This document shows positions 44,587 through 54,009 of a stretch of DNA of 64,000 nt, in pieces (within the stretch, counting starts at the first letter, position 1; every line of letters begins with the position of its first letter). This DNA is from Pseudanabaena sp. FACHB-2040. GTDB taxonomy: Bacteria > Cyanobacteriota > Cyanobacteriia > Phormidesmidales > Phormidesmidaceae. A program made the translations under genes and the position numbers. The DNA is taken from positions 248,001-312,000 of the forward strand of contig NZ_JACJQO010000006.1 of assembly GCF_014696715.1 (NCBI RefSeq), given 5' to 3'. The notes below the pieces were generated by a model, which was not told the DNA's origin, ran no database searches, and was given only the letters and a program-made list of their open reading frames with translations.

Positions 44587-46803
44587 TCAACCAAATCGAC
44601 CTGCCGTTGTGGCTATGAGGAAGGCAGCGTAGGTGAGAATGTAACCCACAGTGAAGTGAGCCAATCCGATCAGCCAACCTTGCACAATAGACAGTGCAAC
44701 GGGCTTATCTTTCCAGCGCACGATGTTAGCAAGCGGTGTGCGCTCGTGAGCCCAAACAATGGACTCAATTAGTTCTTGCCAGTAACCCCGCCAGGAGATT
44801 AGGAACATGAAGCCGGTGGCCCAGACCAGGTGTCCGAATAGGAACATCCAGGACCAGACGGCTAGATTGTTCATCCCAAAGGGGTTGTAGCCATTGATGA
44901 CCTGAGAGGAGTTGAGCCACAGGTAATCCCGCAGCCAGCCCATAATGTAGGTCGAGTTTTCATTGAACTGGGTCATGTTACCCGACCACAGGCTCAGGTG
45001 TTTCCAGTGCCAGTAGAAGGTAACCCAGCCAATTAGGTTGAGCATCCAGAACATCGCCAGGTAGAAAGACTGCTCCCAGGCAGAGGTTTGACACGTCCCA
45101 CTCCGGCCAGGGCCATCGCAAGGGAAGGTGAAACCAAAGTCTTTCTTGTCGGGCATGAGCTTGGAGCCACGGGCATCCAGAGCACCCTTGACGCAGATCA
45201 GAGTCGTGACGTGTAGACCCAGTGCGATCGCATGGTGAATCAGGAAATCTCCAGGCCCAATCGAGAGGAACAGAGAGTTGTTGCCATTGTTGATGCCTTC
45301 TAGCCAGCCCGGCAGCCAGGCAGCCCCGGTGCGAGCAGCGCTATCGGCATTCGACAGCAACACATCCATGCCGTAGACCATTTTGCCGTGGGAGGACTGA
45401 ATGAACTGGGCAAAGACCGGCTCAATCAGGATTTGCTTTTCGGGTGTGCCGAAAGCCACTACCACGTCATTGTGGACGTATAAACCCAGGGTATGGAAGC
45501 CCAAGAAAAGCGACACCCAACTTAGGTGAGAGATAATCGCTTCTTTGTGCTGCAGTACCCGGTCTAGAACATTGTTCTTGTTGGCAGCCGGATCGTAATC
45601 GCGAATCCAGAAGATCGCGGCATGGGAAAAGGCCCCAATCATCAGGAAGCCAGCAATGTACTGGTGGTGCGTATAGAGCGCAGCTTGAGTCGTAAAGCTG
45701 CGGGACATAAACGCGTAAGGTGGCATCGAGTACTGGTGCTGAGCCACAAGCGAAGTCACCGTTCCCAGAGCTGCCAGCGCCAGAGAGAGCTGGAAGTGCA
45801 GGGAGTTGTTGATGGTGTCATACAGGCCCTTGTGTCCTTCACCCAAAGCGCCGCCAAAGGGGGTGCCTTCGGGAGGACGGTGAGCCTTGAGGATCTCCCG
45901 AATGCTGTGGCCAATACCGAAGTTAGTCCGGTACATGTGGCCCGCAATGATGAAGATCACAGCAATGGCTAGGTGGTGGTGGGCCATATCCGTCAGCCAG
46001 AGAGACTCCGTCTGGGGATGGAAGCCTCCCAGGAAGGTCAAAATTGCCGATCCCGCGCCCTCAGACGTACTGAAAATATGCTGAGAGGTATCGGGGTTCT
46101 GGGCATACGCTCCCCAGTTGCCGGTGAAGAAAGGCCCCAATCCGGCGGGGTGCGGTTTGACCGACAGGAAGTTGTCCCAGCCCACGTGTTGGCCCCGAGA
46201 CTCAGGGATAGCCACGTGAATTAGGTGTCCGGCCCAGGCCAGGGAGCTGACCCCAAAGAGACCTGCCAGGTGGTGGTTCAACCGAGATTCGGCATTCTTA
46301 AACCAGGACAGGCTGGGACGGAACTTGGGCTGGAGGTGCAGCCAGCCTGCAAACAAAAAGAGTGCAGACAGCAGCAGCAGGAACACCGCCCCGGTATACA
46401 GGTCGTTGTTGGTCCGCATACCGATGGTGTACCACCAGTGGTAAACCCCGGAATAGGCGATATTGACGGGGTTTGTAGCGCCAGCTTGGGTAAAGGCATC
46501 TACCGCAGGCTGACCAAAGTGAGGATCCCAAATCGCGTGAGCGATCGGGCTGGTATGAAGTGGGTCTTTAACCCACTGTGGAAAGTTGCCTTGCCAGGCT
46601 ACGTGGAACAGGTTGCCAGAAGTCCACAGAAAGATGATGGCTAGGTGTCCAAAGTGGGACGCGAAAATCTTTTGGTAAAGATTTTCTTCCGTCATGCCAT
46701 CGTGGCTTTCAAAGTCGTGAGCTGTGGCGATCCCGTACCAGATCCGACGAGTCGTCGGATCCTGAGCCAGACCCTGGCTAAATTTTGGGAACTTAGTTGC
46801 CAT
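44587..46803 (-). CDS. psaB: Photosystem I P700 apoprotein A2 (PsaB)
   Basis: A 738-aa core subunit of photosystem I with eleven membrane helices, carrying half of P700 and the Fx cluster. The start [20 protein letters not shown] is canonical. The two Fx cysteines are in [12 protein letters not shown] (near 45090-45125) and the P700 axial His lies in the helix containing HHLAI/NFGIGHS-type and [15 protein letters not shown] motifs. The C-terminus ([14 protein letters not shown]) is complete, so it should fold. It differs from the usual 731-aa form by a longer loop ([20 protein letters not shown]). No psaA lies upstream, unlike the normal psaAB operon, so it may be an accessory copy. Confidence 0.97.
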   Translation of the reverse strand: MATKFPKFSQGLAQDPTTRRIWYGIATAHDFESHDGMTEENLYQKIFASHFGHLAIIFLWTSGNLFHVAWQGNFPQWVKDPLHTSPIAHAIWDPHFGQPAVDAFTQAGATNPVNIAYSGVYHWWYTIGMRTNNDLYTGAVFLLLLSALFLFAGWLHLQPKFRPSLSWFKNAESRLNHHLAGLFGVSSLAWAGHLIHVAIPESRGQHVGWDNFLSVKPHPAGLGPFFTGNWGAYAQNPDTSQHIFSTSEGAGSAILTFLGGFHPQTESLWLTDMAHHHLAIAVIFIIAGHMYRTNFGIGHSIREILKAHRPPEGTPFGGALGEGHKGLYDTINNSLHFQLSLALAALGTVTSLVAQHQYSMPPYAFMSRSFTTQAALYTHHQYIAGFLMIGAFSHAAIFWIRDYDPAANKNNVLDRVLQHKEAIISHLSWVSLFLGFHTLGLYVHNDVVVAFGTPEKQILIEPVFAQFIQSSHGKMVYGMDVLLSNADSAARTGAAWLPGWLEGINNGNNSLFLSIGPGDFLIHHAIALGLHVTTLICVKGALDARGSKLMPDKKDFGFTFPCDGPGRSGTCQTSAWEQSFYLAMFWMLNLIGWVTFYWHWKHLSLWSGNMTQFNENSTYIMGWLRDYLWLNSSQVINGYNPFGMNNLAVWSWMFLFGHLVWATGFMFLISWRGYWQELIESIVWAHERTPLANIVRWKDKPVALSIVQGWLIGLAHFTVGYILTYAAFLIATTAGRFG

Positions 46804-47304
46804 TGTTTTCCTACGCCTTCTAGTTTCGAAGATGCGCGAATGACACTCTCTAAGCTCGCCCCACTAAACAACTGCTCAACCAGGTGCCCGGTGATTAAAC
46901 CGAGCTAAACAGTTAAAAATGGGACAGCACGCTTATTGATGAGAACGACCGCAAATTGTTTGACCAATTGCTTAGGCGCAAAATTCAAGCAAACTTCACT
47001 CGAGCGAACCCCACTGAAGGCACTTCTTATGAATTTCTTGCCAGTTGAATAAACACATTAGTAGCTCTCTCGTGGTCCGCATCTCTATCTAAAGATAGAG
47101 AGCGCTCTTGATAAAACTTTACGTATTAATACAGCCTATTACCAATCGAAGCAGCGGCTTTTAAGCGGCCAGACTAGACTTTTTGAATCTCTCACTAGAG
47201 ATAGATAAACCTGATTCGGGTTCGCCCTAGTTTGGATACTCCAAATAAACTAAAAATTTTCTATTCGAAGAATAAATTTAACAGCTGATATAGAGGTTAT
47301 ACAG
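46804..47304. promoter_or_regulatory. Divergent control region, psaB / MBL-fold gene
   Basis: A 500-bp gap without a gene. It contains the perfect palindrome TCTCTATCT-AA-AGATAGAGA at 47082-47101 and a related AGAGATAGATA at about 47195. The 5' leader of psaB must lie within this region. No -10/-35 pair could be chosen with confidence. Confidence 0.55.
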
Positions 47305-48186
47305 GTGCAGACAAACAGTAGCCAGACTCAAGAATGGGTGCTTCCTGCTAACGCAACCCCGCTTAACGGCAGCAGCTATGACAGCGGCTCCATTTTCTTT
47401 GTCGGAACGGCAACCGTTATCTTGCGCTATGCAGGCTTTACCATCCTGACTGATCCAAACTTTCTGCATCAGGGCGACCATGTGCATCTGGGCTATGGGT
47501 TGCGATCGCAACGCCGCACCAACCCCGCCATCGAAATCGAGGAACTGCCTCCCCTCGATCTGGTAGTGCTCTCTCATATGCATGAAGACCACTTCGACCG
47601 GGTAGCCATCGAGAAACTAGACAAGCAGGTGCCCATCGTCTCCACGCCTCACGCCGTTAAATCCCTGCGAGAAAAAGGCTTTAACAAGCTACAAGATCTA
47701 GCCCCCTGGCAAAGCCTGACGGTGCGCAAAGGTGATTCTGCCTTGACCATAACCGCCATGCCAGGGCGACACGGCCCCGGCCTGCTAGCAGCCGCCTTGC
47801 CACCTGTCATGGGCAGCCTGCTAGAGTTTCAGGAGCAGGGCCAAACCCGCTTCTGTCTCTACATCACTGGCGATACGCTGGTGATTGAGGAACTCAAAGA
47901 AATCCCCAAACGCTACCCCAATATCGACATTGCCCTGCTGCATCTAGGCGGCACCAAAGTCTTTGGTGTGCTGCTAACTATGGATGCCAAGCAAGGATTA
48001 GAAGCCCTGCAAATCATTGCACCAAAGCTAGCCATTCCCATCCACTACAACGACTACACAGTGTTTAAGTCACCCCTAGAAGATTTCGTCGCTGCGGTAG
48101 AAGCAGCCGGACTGGAGAGCAAGGTGAGATACCTCAATCACGGCGATACCTACACCTTTGAAGTAGCTGCAGCTTCGCCTATGTAG
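47305..48186 (+). CDS. MBL-fold metallo-hydrolase (UlaG-like)
   Basis: A 293-aa protein of the metallo-beta-lactamase superfamily. The metal site SHMHEDHFD (HxHxDH) is near residue 92; further ligands are in MPGRHGPG, YITGDTLVIEE and IPIHYNDYTVF. The overall pattern suits the UlaG/L-ascorbate-6-phosphate lactonase-like group, whose members hydrolyse diverse substrates. The start is GTG at 47305 (MQTNSSQTQEW). It is transcribed away from psaB. Substrate unknown. Confidence 0.85.
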   Translation: MQTNSSQTQEWVLPANATPLNGSSYDSGSIFFVGTATVILRYAGFTILTDPNFLHQGDHVHLGYGLRSQRRTNPAIEIEELPPLDLVVLSHMHEDHFDRVAIEKLDKQVPIVSTPHAVKSLREKGFNKLQDLAPWQSLTVRKGDSALTITAMPGRHGPGLLAAALPPVMGSLLEFQEQGQTRFCLYITGDTLVIEELKEIPKRYPNIDIALLHLGGTKVFGVLLTMDAKQGLEALQIIAPKLAIPIHYNDYTVFKSPLEDFVAAVEAAGLESKVRYLNHGDTYTFEVAAASPM

Positions 48187-48488
48187 GGCAGCTATATCTA
48201 GTGCATCTGGTACATCACGTCTTTACATAGCAAAGTATCAGAGATTGGGTAAGGCTTCCGGTCAGGCCTTTTTCTCGAAGAGACCACTGCAGCAGACTAT
48301 TTGACAGGTGCAACCTTTCTCCAATGACGCACGAGCCTGCACTGCGAGCGTCTAATGAGGCCAATCTTTGCAAAAGGGCTGGTTGCAAGGCATGGCTTAA
48401 ATGCCCGCGCCCATTAACCTGCTGAAGATAGAGGTTGAGCTCGCAAGTTTTTTGTAAGCTCGACGGGAAGTTCACACCACAAAATCTT

Positions 48489-49529
48489 ATGAGTGCAGAA
48501 GTTTCCACCCTCTGGGGGAAAATGCAGGAAATGGTGAACAGCTTCTTCGCCTTGCTGCCAAATATTGTATTGGCCATTATTGTTTTCTTTATCTTCTTCT
48601 TTATAGCTAGGGGAATTAAAACAGCGGTCAGAAACTTAACCCGCAATCGCCGCTATGCCCGAAATTTGGGTTTAGTCTTAGGGCGGTTGGCACAGGGAGC
48701 GACTGTTCTGGTGGGCCTGTTTATTGCACTTTCAATTGTCATCCCCTCCCTCAAGGCTGGCGATTTAGTGCAGCTTCTAGGTATTAGCGGTGTTGCCATC
48801 GGCTTTGCATTCCGAGACATCCTACAGAATTTTCTGGCTGGCATCTTAATTCTATTGACAGAGCCCTTTCAAATTGATGATCAAATTGTCTTCAAAGACT
48901 TTGAAGGGACTGTTGAGCACATTGAAACTAGAGCCACAACCATTAGAACTTACGACGGTCGCCGCATCGTCATTCCCAACTCAGAACTATTCACCAACTC
49001 AGTTCTAGTCAATACTGCCTTTGAGAATCGGCGGCTGGAGTACGATATCGGCATTGGTTACGGTGACGATATTGATGCTGCAAGGCAGTTAATTTTAGAA
49101 ACCCTTTATGAAACCGAAGGGATTTTAGAAACCCCGGAGCCCGACGTCATTGTGGTCGATCTGGCTGAGAGCACCGTTAACCTTCGTGCTCGTTGGTGGG
49201 TGCAGCCTCCCCGCCGAGCAGATGTGCTGTCTCTGCAAGATCGGGTGCTTACTAACATCAAGAATAAGTTGACGGCCAACGGCGTTGATATGCCCTTTCC
49301 AACTCAGCAGATTTTGTTTCATGACCAGACAGAGGAAACCGATGGTGATCGATCTCGCCAACGTGAGGGCTGGCCGGTTGGAAAAGGTAACGCGCCTAAG
49401 CCCCGCAGCATTGGCGGCTCTTTGAGGCAGCTTGCTGAGGCGCGATCGCAACGCAATGGCAATGGCAACGGTAACGGCAATGACCATGACAAGGGCCATG
49501 CCCAATCTACGAACGACGCCCAAAGATAA
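48489..49529 (+). CDS. Small-conductance mechanosensitive channel, MscS type
   Basis: A 346-aa channel that opens under membrane tension to release osmolytes. Three membrane helices lie at about 20-45, 65-90 and 95-120; the third is the pore helix. The typical MscS beta domain follows (DQIVFKDFEGTVEHIETRAT, then TYDGRRIVIPNSELFTNSV), then an alpha-beta domain. The C-terminal tail has a Gly-Asn repeat (NGNGNGNGN). The start is MSAEVSTLWGK at 48489; the upstream 18 residues are not family-like. It is followed by DUF2254, a YjdF-like protein and an ion channel. The 302-bp gap before it (48187-48488) shows nothing. Confidence 0.9.
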   Translation: MSAEVSTLWGKMQEMVNSFFALLPNIVLAIIVFFIFFFIARGIKTAVRNLTRNRRYARNLGLVLGRLAQGATVLVGLFIALSIVIPSLKAGDLVQLLGISGVAIGFAFRDILQNFLAGILILLTEPFQIDDQIVFKDFEGTVEHIETRATTIRTYDGRRIVIPNSELFTNSVLVNTAFENRRLEYDIGIGYGDDIDAARQLILETLYETEGILETPEPDVIVVDLAESTVNLRARWWVQPPRRADVLSLQDRVLTNIKNKLTANGVDMPFPTQQILFHDQTEETDGDRSRQREGWPVGKGNAPKPRSIGGSLRQLAEARSQRNGNGNGNGNDHDKGHAQSTNDAQR

Positions 49530-49569
49530 TTACCCAAAAATAATGGCCTGAAAATTTGACCTGAAAATA

Positions 49570-50961
49570 ATGGGTAAATCGAGCGGCAACTCAACTAAGT
49601 CCCGAATGAGAAATATCAGGCTCAGCAAACTTTGGGACACGCTGCAGTCCAGCTACTGGTTCTTGCCAACAATAATGGCGGTAGGTGCGATCGCACTCGC
49701 CTTTGGCCTAGTGGCCCTAGATCGCACAACGCCCAAAGACGTACCAGGCCTGAGCTGGCTCTATCAAGGGGGCGCGGATGGGGCGAGAGCCGTGCTGTCA
49801 GCTATTGCTGGATCGATGGCGACTGTAGCCGCAACCGCCTTTTCAATTACGATTGTGGCTTTGCAGCTAGCCTCATCCAGCTTTGGGCCACGACTGCTGC
49901 GAAATTTCATGCAGGATCAAGGCAATCAGATCGTTCTGGGCACCTTTATTGCCACATTTATCTACTGTCTCTTGGTGCTGCGAACCATTCGAGGAGAGGA
50001 CTACCAGCTATTTGTGCCCCAGCTGTCGGTCACAGTCGGCGTAGTGTTGGCAATTATTAGCATCGGAGTGCTGATTTACTTCATCCACCATGCCTCTACG
50101 ATTATCCAGGTGTCTCACGTCATTGCTGAGGTCAGTCATGATCTAGAGCAGGTTACCGACCGTTTATTTCCGGAAAACCTGGGTCAAAACTTCCAAAACC
50201 AAGAGGATGGTTCTGAAGAGATTCCAGGTGATTTTGAAGCAAATGCCTATTCAGTGCTGGCAACGGGAACAGGATATTTGCAGGGCATTGATGATAAGAC
50301 GCTGATGAAAATTGCCTGCCAAGCCAATCTCCTGCTTTGCCTGCAGACTCGACCAGGCGAGTTTATCCTGCAGAAAAGCCCTTTAGTTTTGGTCTACCCT
50401 AGCGATCGCATCTCCGACAAACTGGAGGAGCATATCAGAAGCGCTTTTCTGCTGGGCAGAGATATGACCGAGCAGCAGGACGTGGCCTTTCCCATCGAAC
50501 AGCTAGTGGAAATTTCCCTGCGGGCCTTATCTCCAGCTATCAATGATCCGTTTACGGCAATTCGCTGCATTGACCGCTTATCCGCTGGGCTGGCCCGATT
50601 AGCAAGCCGTGAGTTTCCGTCTCCCTACCGGTACGACAAGTCTTACAAGCTCCGGATTATCGCTGAGCCCGTCACTTTTGAGCGACTGGCAGATACTGCT
50701 TTCAATCAGATTCGGCACTACGGCTGCTCAGATCGAATGGTGGCAAGTCGGCTGCTAGATGCGATCGCAACCGTCGCCCGCTTTACGCGCAACTCAAAGC
50801 AGCGCTATGCGCTGCAGCAGCATGCTGAGGCCGTCTGGTCCGATAGCCAGCGGCAACTCGCCCAAAAGCAAGATTTAGAAGCTGTAGAGCAGCACTATCA
50901 AAAGGCTCTAAGCGCACTGCAGCGCCATCAGCCGCTACCAACACCTCACCTAAAAACTTAG
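49570..50961 (+). CDS. DUF2254 family membrane protein
   Basis: A 463-aa protein with four membrane helices in the first 180 residues and a large soluble C-terminal half. It shows the DUF2254 hallmarks AGSMATVAATAFSITIVALQ and SSFGPRLLRNFMQDQGNQ, and SLRALSPAINDPFTAIRCID in the second half. The function is unknown. It begins 40 bp after the MscS gene. Its association with channels suggests a role in ion or osmotic homeostasis (inference). Confidence 0.85.
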   Translation: MGKSSGNSTKSRMRNIRLSKLWDTLQSSYWFLPTIMAVGAIALAFGLVALDRTTPKDVPGLSWLYQGGADGARAVLSAIAGSMATVAATAFSITIVALQLASSSFGPRLLRNFMQDQGNQIVLGTFIATFIYCLLVLRTIRGEDYQLFVPQLSVTVGVVLAIISIGVLIYFIHHASTIIQVSHVIAEVSHDLEQVTDRLFPENLGQNFQNQEDGSEEIPGDFEANAYSVLATGTGYLQGIDDKTLMKIACQANLLLCLQTRPGEFILQKSPLVLVYPSDRISDKLEEHIRSAFLLGRDMTEQQDVAFPIEQLVEISLRALSPAINDPFTAIRCIDRLSAGLARLASREFPSPYRYDKSYKLRIIAEPVTFERLADTAFNQIRHYGCSDRMVASRLLDAIATVARFTRNSKQRYALQQHAEAVWSDSQRQLAQKQDLEAVEQHYQKALSALQRHQPLPTPHLKT

Positions 50962-51002
50962 TTGCGTTATTGAAATTGCCGTATTGAAATGAGGAACCGA
51001 CT

Positions 51003-51617
51003 ATGTCCTATACAAGCTGGAAAGGCTACCGATATGCAGCCTGGGTAGGGGAGCTGCTGTTAGGAGCAGCCATTGTATGGGCCTTGATCCAGGGGCAGTG
51101 GCAAAATGCTTTGGCCCTGGGACTATTTTGGGTAGCCTCACTCATTTTTGTAATTAGAGATGACAAACTGCCTCCCCTATTTGATCTGCTGTTTGTTTTA
51201 GCAGCCTTAGCCAACGCAGGTGGCTGGGTTTGGGGCTGGTTTTACTTACCTGGCCCCTATGATGAGCTGGTCCATGCCTTCACCACGTTTGCGATCGCAC
51301 TGGCCCTCAGCTTTCTGGTTTATCAATCTATGCTGCCTGTTTTTCGCCAGCATACGCTGCTGTATCTTTTGACCATTACCAGCTTTGGCATCGCCATTGG
51401 GGCGCTTTGGGAGGTGGCTGAATGGTCAGCCGGCAAAGTTTTATCGACAGAGGTGATTGAAAGTTTAGATGACACCATCGTTGATTTAATTATGGATAGC
51501 CTGGGTGCCGGATTGGCCGCCATCTTAAGCTTAGGGGCGCTGCAGGAGTGGACATCGCCCAACGCATCTAAACAGCATCGTCGTCCTCATGCTGTCAATC
51601 GAGGTTTACGCAGGTAG
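51003..51617 (+). CDS. YjdF-like (DUF2238-like) membrane protein
   Basis: A 204-aa protein with six hydrophobic segments. The motifs YDELVHAFTTFAIALALS, GALWEVAEWSAGKVL and DDTIVDLIMDSLGAGLAAIL match the inner-membrane YjdF/DUF2238 pattern, where conserved acidic and His residues sit at membrane edges. The function is not known. ATG 51003 follows a clear GAGG site, 41 bp after DUF2254. The following ion channel gene begins nine bases after its stop. Confidence 0.75.
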   Translation: MSYTSWKGYRYAAWVGELLLGAAIVWALIQGQWQNALALGLFWVASLIFVIRDDKLPPLFDLLFVLAALANAGGWVWGWFYLPGPYDELVHAFTTFAIALALSFLVYQSMLPVFRQHTLLYLLTITSFGIAIGALWEVAEWSAGKVLSTEVIESLDDTIVDLIMDSLGAGLAAILSLGALQEWTSPNASKQHRRPHAVNRGLRR

Positions 51618-51625
51618 CTAACATT

Positions 51626-52444
51626 ATGACTGAGCGGCTTGATCTCTCTGCCCAACGAGCATTGGAGCAAGAACAGCAGGGCGTTTTGCAGCAGTTAGAA
51701 GACTGGCTCGAAATTCCCATGCTGCTTCTAGGCTTTGTGTGGCTAGCCTTATTTATCGTTGAAATCATTTGGGGCTTAAGCTCATTTCTAGAAGCGGCTA
51801 GCACAACCATTTGGATTATTTTCATCCTAGATTTTGCCATCAAAATCATGATAGCCCCTCGCAAGTGGGCCTATCTAAAGAAAAGCTGGCTCACCGTTTT
51901 CTCCTTGCTCTTGCCTGCCTTGCGCGTATTTCGGGTGGTGCATGTGGCGCAGGCACTCCGAGGCGTGAGAGCCGTTAGAGGGCTGAAGCTCTTAAGAGTC
52001 ATGACGCGCACCAATCGCGGCATGCGGGCTCTAGCTGCCAGCGTAAATCGACGAGGATTTGGATACATTGTTGGGCTGACTCTGATAGTGGTTCTGATTG
52101 GCGCAGCAGGGATGTATACCTTTGAAAATGAAGTGCCAAACGGGCTTGAAAGCTACGGCAGTGCTCTATGGTGGACCGCTATGACCATCACAACAATGGG
52201 CTCAGACTACTTCCCAGAAACGCCAGAAGGTCGAGTTCTCTGCTTTTTACTAGCTCTATATGCCTTTGCCGTATTTGGCTATGTCACTGCCACCATCGCC
52301 ACCTTCTTTGTAGGCCGAGATGCAGAAGATGAGCAGGCAGAAATTGCTGGAGCCAAATCAATCGAGCTGCTTTATTCAGAAATCAAGGCTTTGCGCGCCG
52401 AGGTCCAGGCTTTGTCTAGCAAACAGTCTATTGATCAGCAGTAG
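51626..52444 (+). CDS. Voltage-sensor-type ion channel with an atypical filter
   Basis: A 272-aa protein of the six-helix voltage-gated channel superfamily (ion_trans). An S4-like helix has regularly spaced arginines (ALRGVRAVRGLKLLRVM, about residues 110-126). S5, a pore loop and S6 follow, with the filter TITTMGSDYFPETPEGR. In classical potassium channels this reads TVGYGD; here it is TMGSDY, so ion selectivity is uncertain. A short cytoplasmic coiled coil (ELLYSEIKALRAEVQAL) closes the protein, suggesting tetramer assembly. It completes the MscS-DUF2254-YjdF-like cluster, nine bases after the preceding stop. Confidence 0.85.
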   Translation: MTERLDLSAQRALEQEQQGVLQQLEDWLEIPMLLLGFVWLALFIVEIIWGLSSFLEAASTTIWIIFILDFAIKIMIAPRKWAYLKKSWLTVFSLLLPALRVFRVVHVAQALRGVRAVRGLKLLRVMTRTNRGMRALAASVNRRGFGYIVGLTLIVVLIGAAGMYTFENEVPNGLESYGSALWWTAMTITTMGSDYFPETPEGRVLCFLLALYAFAVFGYVTATIATFFVGRDAEDEQAEIAGAKSIELLYSEIKALRAEVQALSSKQSIDQQ

Positions 52445-52992
52445 TTCTTAACGTAGCTAATACCACTTACCTAAGCCCAACTATAGATAGCCTCTAGAAG
52501 TCAAACAGACTCTAGAAATGTATGTATCCATGGTTTCTTGTAGACAATTTTCTATAGATAGAATCTATCTAAAGAGGGAACTAGGCTTGTCAAGCCCTTA
52601 AACATCTGTAGGAAGACAGAACTTTTTATAGTCAATCTAGCAGAGGGCCTAAAGCAGAAGAACTGGCAATATATTCCTTGAAGGGTAGTCCAGTCTAGAG
52701 CTATAGGCTATAGCTACGGTAGTCTGCAGTGAGTTGACTCAGCTCAATCTTTCTTTTGCACCCGTAGCCCTAATCTCTAGAAGATAAAGCTTTTCACCCT
52801 GGGGCAGAAACTTTCTTGTTCTTTTTCTTTTGCAGGAAAGCCGACCCCTTAGCCCAGCATCAGTAATTCCGAGTAGCGAAAGCAATCGGCACTAAGTTAA
52901 GAGTTTAGCTCACAGCGTAAGGTGCATTTTTGCTGTGGCTTGGTGCTGGCATTGGTGCTGGCAAATGTATTTATTTAATGGAGATTACAGTG
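52445..52992. other. Gap before the two-module lipoprotein gene
   Basis: About 550 bp with no supported gene. It holds the hairpin AGATAG-AAT-CTATCT (52556-52570). It also contains the 12-mer TCTATCTAAAGA at 52564, found again upstream of psaB. The promoter for the next gene should be here. Confidence 0.5.
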
Positions 52993-53889
52993 ATGACACA
53001 GCCTCTTAAAAACCTGCCATCTCTGGCAGTAGCGGCTCAAAATAGCAATGGCTTTGCGAAGCGCAGATTCCGTGGGGGTGCGCTTGCCCTTAGCCTCACA
53101 GCCCTTTTAATGGTTGCTTGTACTGGGAACCAGCCACAGGCAACAGCACCCGCAGAATCAGATAGTGTGACAGCAGAAGACGTTGCTGAAGACACTAACG
53201 AATACATCGGCGAAACCGTCACCATTAGAAGTGAGCCCATTGAGAGCGTGGGTACTGATTCGTTCACAGTCAGCGATGAGCAGTTCTTCGGTAGCGAATC
53301 GATTTTGGTCATCAATGCATCGGGCGTTCCCTTTGTTTTGCCCACCGATAGCGGCATCGACGTGCAGGTTACGGGTGAGGTTCGCAACTTAGTTACTGCA
53401 GAGGTTGAACGAGACTTTGGCCTGACGTTAGATCCCGCTACCTACGAAGATTACGAAAATAGACCTGCCATTATTGCTCAGTCCATTGCCTTAGCTCCAG
53501 AACCTGGTGAAATTACTCAAAATCCTGACCAGTATTACGGCGAGACTTTAGCGGTTACGGGCGAAATCGACAATGTTCAAAACGACCTTGCCTTCACGCT
53601 AGATGAAGATCAGCTGCTGGGCACAGAGGATCTGCTGGTCGTATACGCTGTACCCAAGGCAGGCACCGAGCAGCCCCAACCTGCGGCCCAGCCCCCTGCC
53701 ATTGAAGATGGTGAGACAGTGGCAGTGACCGGCGTGCTGCGTCCCTTTGTGGTGAGCGAGCTGGAGCAAGACTACGATCTGACCTGGGATCTAAATGTGC
53801 AGAGCGAGCTAGAAGCAGAGTACAGCAATAGACCTGTTCTGGTCGCTATCGGGGTTTACCCATCGGCTATTCCTGAAGGAGCGCAGTAG
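52993..53889 (+). CDS. Two-module lipoprotein of unknown function
   Basis: A 298-aa exported protein. A basic N-terminus (AKRRFRG) is followed by a hydrophobic segment and lipobox (LLMVACTGN), with the Cys near residue 48. Two similar modules follow. The first begins EYIGETVTIRSEPIESVG and has FFGSESILVINASG. The second begins QYYGETLAVTGEIDNVQ and has LLGTEDLLVVYAVP. Each is beta-rich and followed by a DFGLTLDP or DYDLTWDL-type strand, and both suggest OB-like or beta-sandwich folds. The start is MTQPLKNLPS at 52993, about 10 bp after GGAG. The family is not recognised. Confidence 0.7.
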   Translation: MTQPLKNLPSLAVAAQNSNGFAKRRFRGGALALSLTALLMVACTGNQPQATAPAESDSVTAEDVAEDTNEYIGETVTIRSEPIESVGTDSFTVSDEQFFGSESILVINASGVPFVLPTDSGIDVQVTGEVRNLVTAEVERDFGLTLDPATYEDYENRPAIIAQSIALAPEPGEITQNPDQYYGETLAVTGEIDNVQNDLAFTLDEDQLLGTEDLLVVYAVPKAGTEQPQPAAQPPAIEDGETVAVTGVLRPFVVSELEQDYDLTWDLNVQSELEAEYSNRPVLVAIGVYPSAIPEGAQ

Positions 53890-54009
53890 CGATGGCTAGG
53901 GTAAGTGCGATCGCAGCCCCGCTCTGGCCCATCGCACTTACTAGCCTGTTGTTAAATTTGCGATCGCAAATCGCCTCACCATTGCCCCACTAAGCACACA
54001 GAAAGCAGC

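Noticed and set aside
48215-48646. 143-aa minus-strand frame before and across the MscS start
   Set aside because: Overlaps the well-supported MscS N-terminus and has no recognisable domain.
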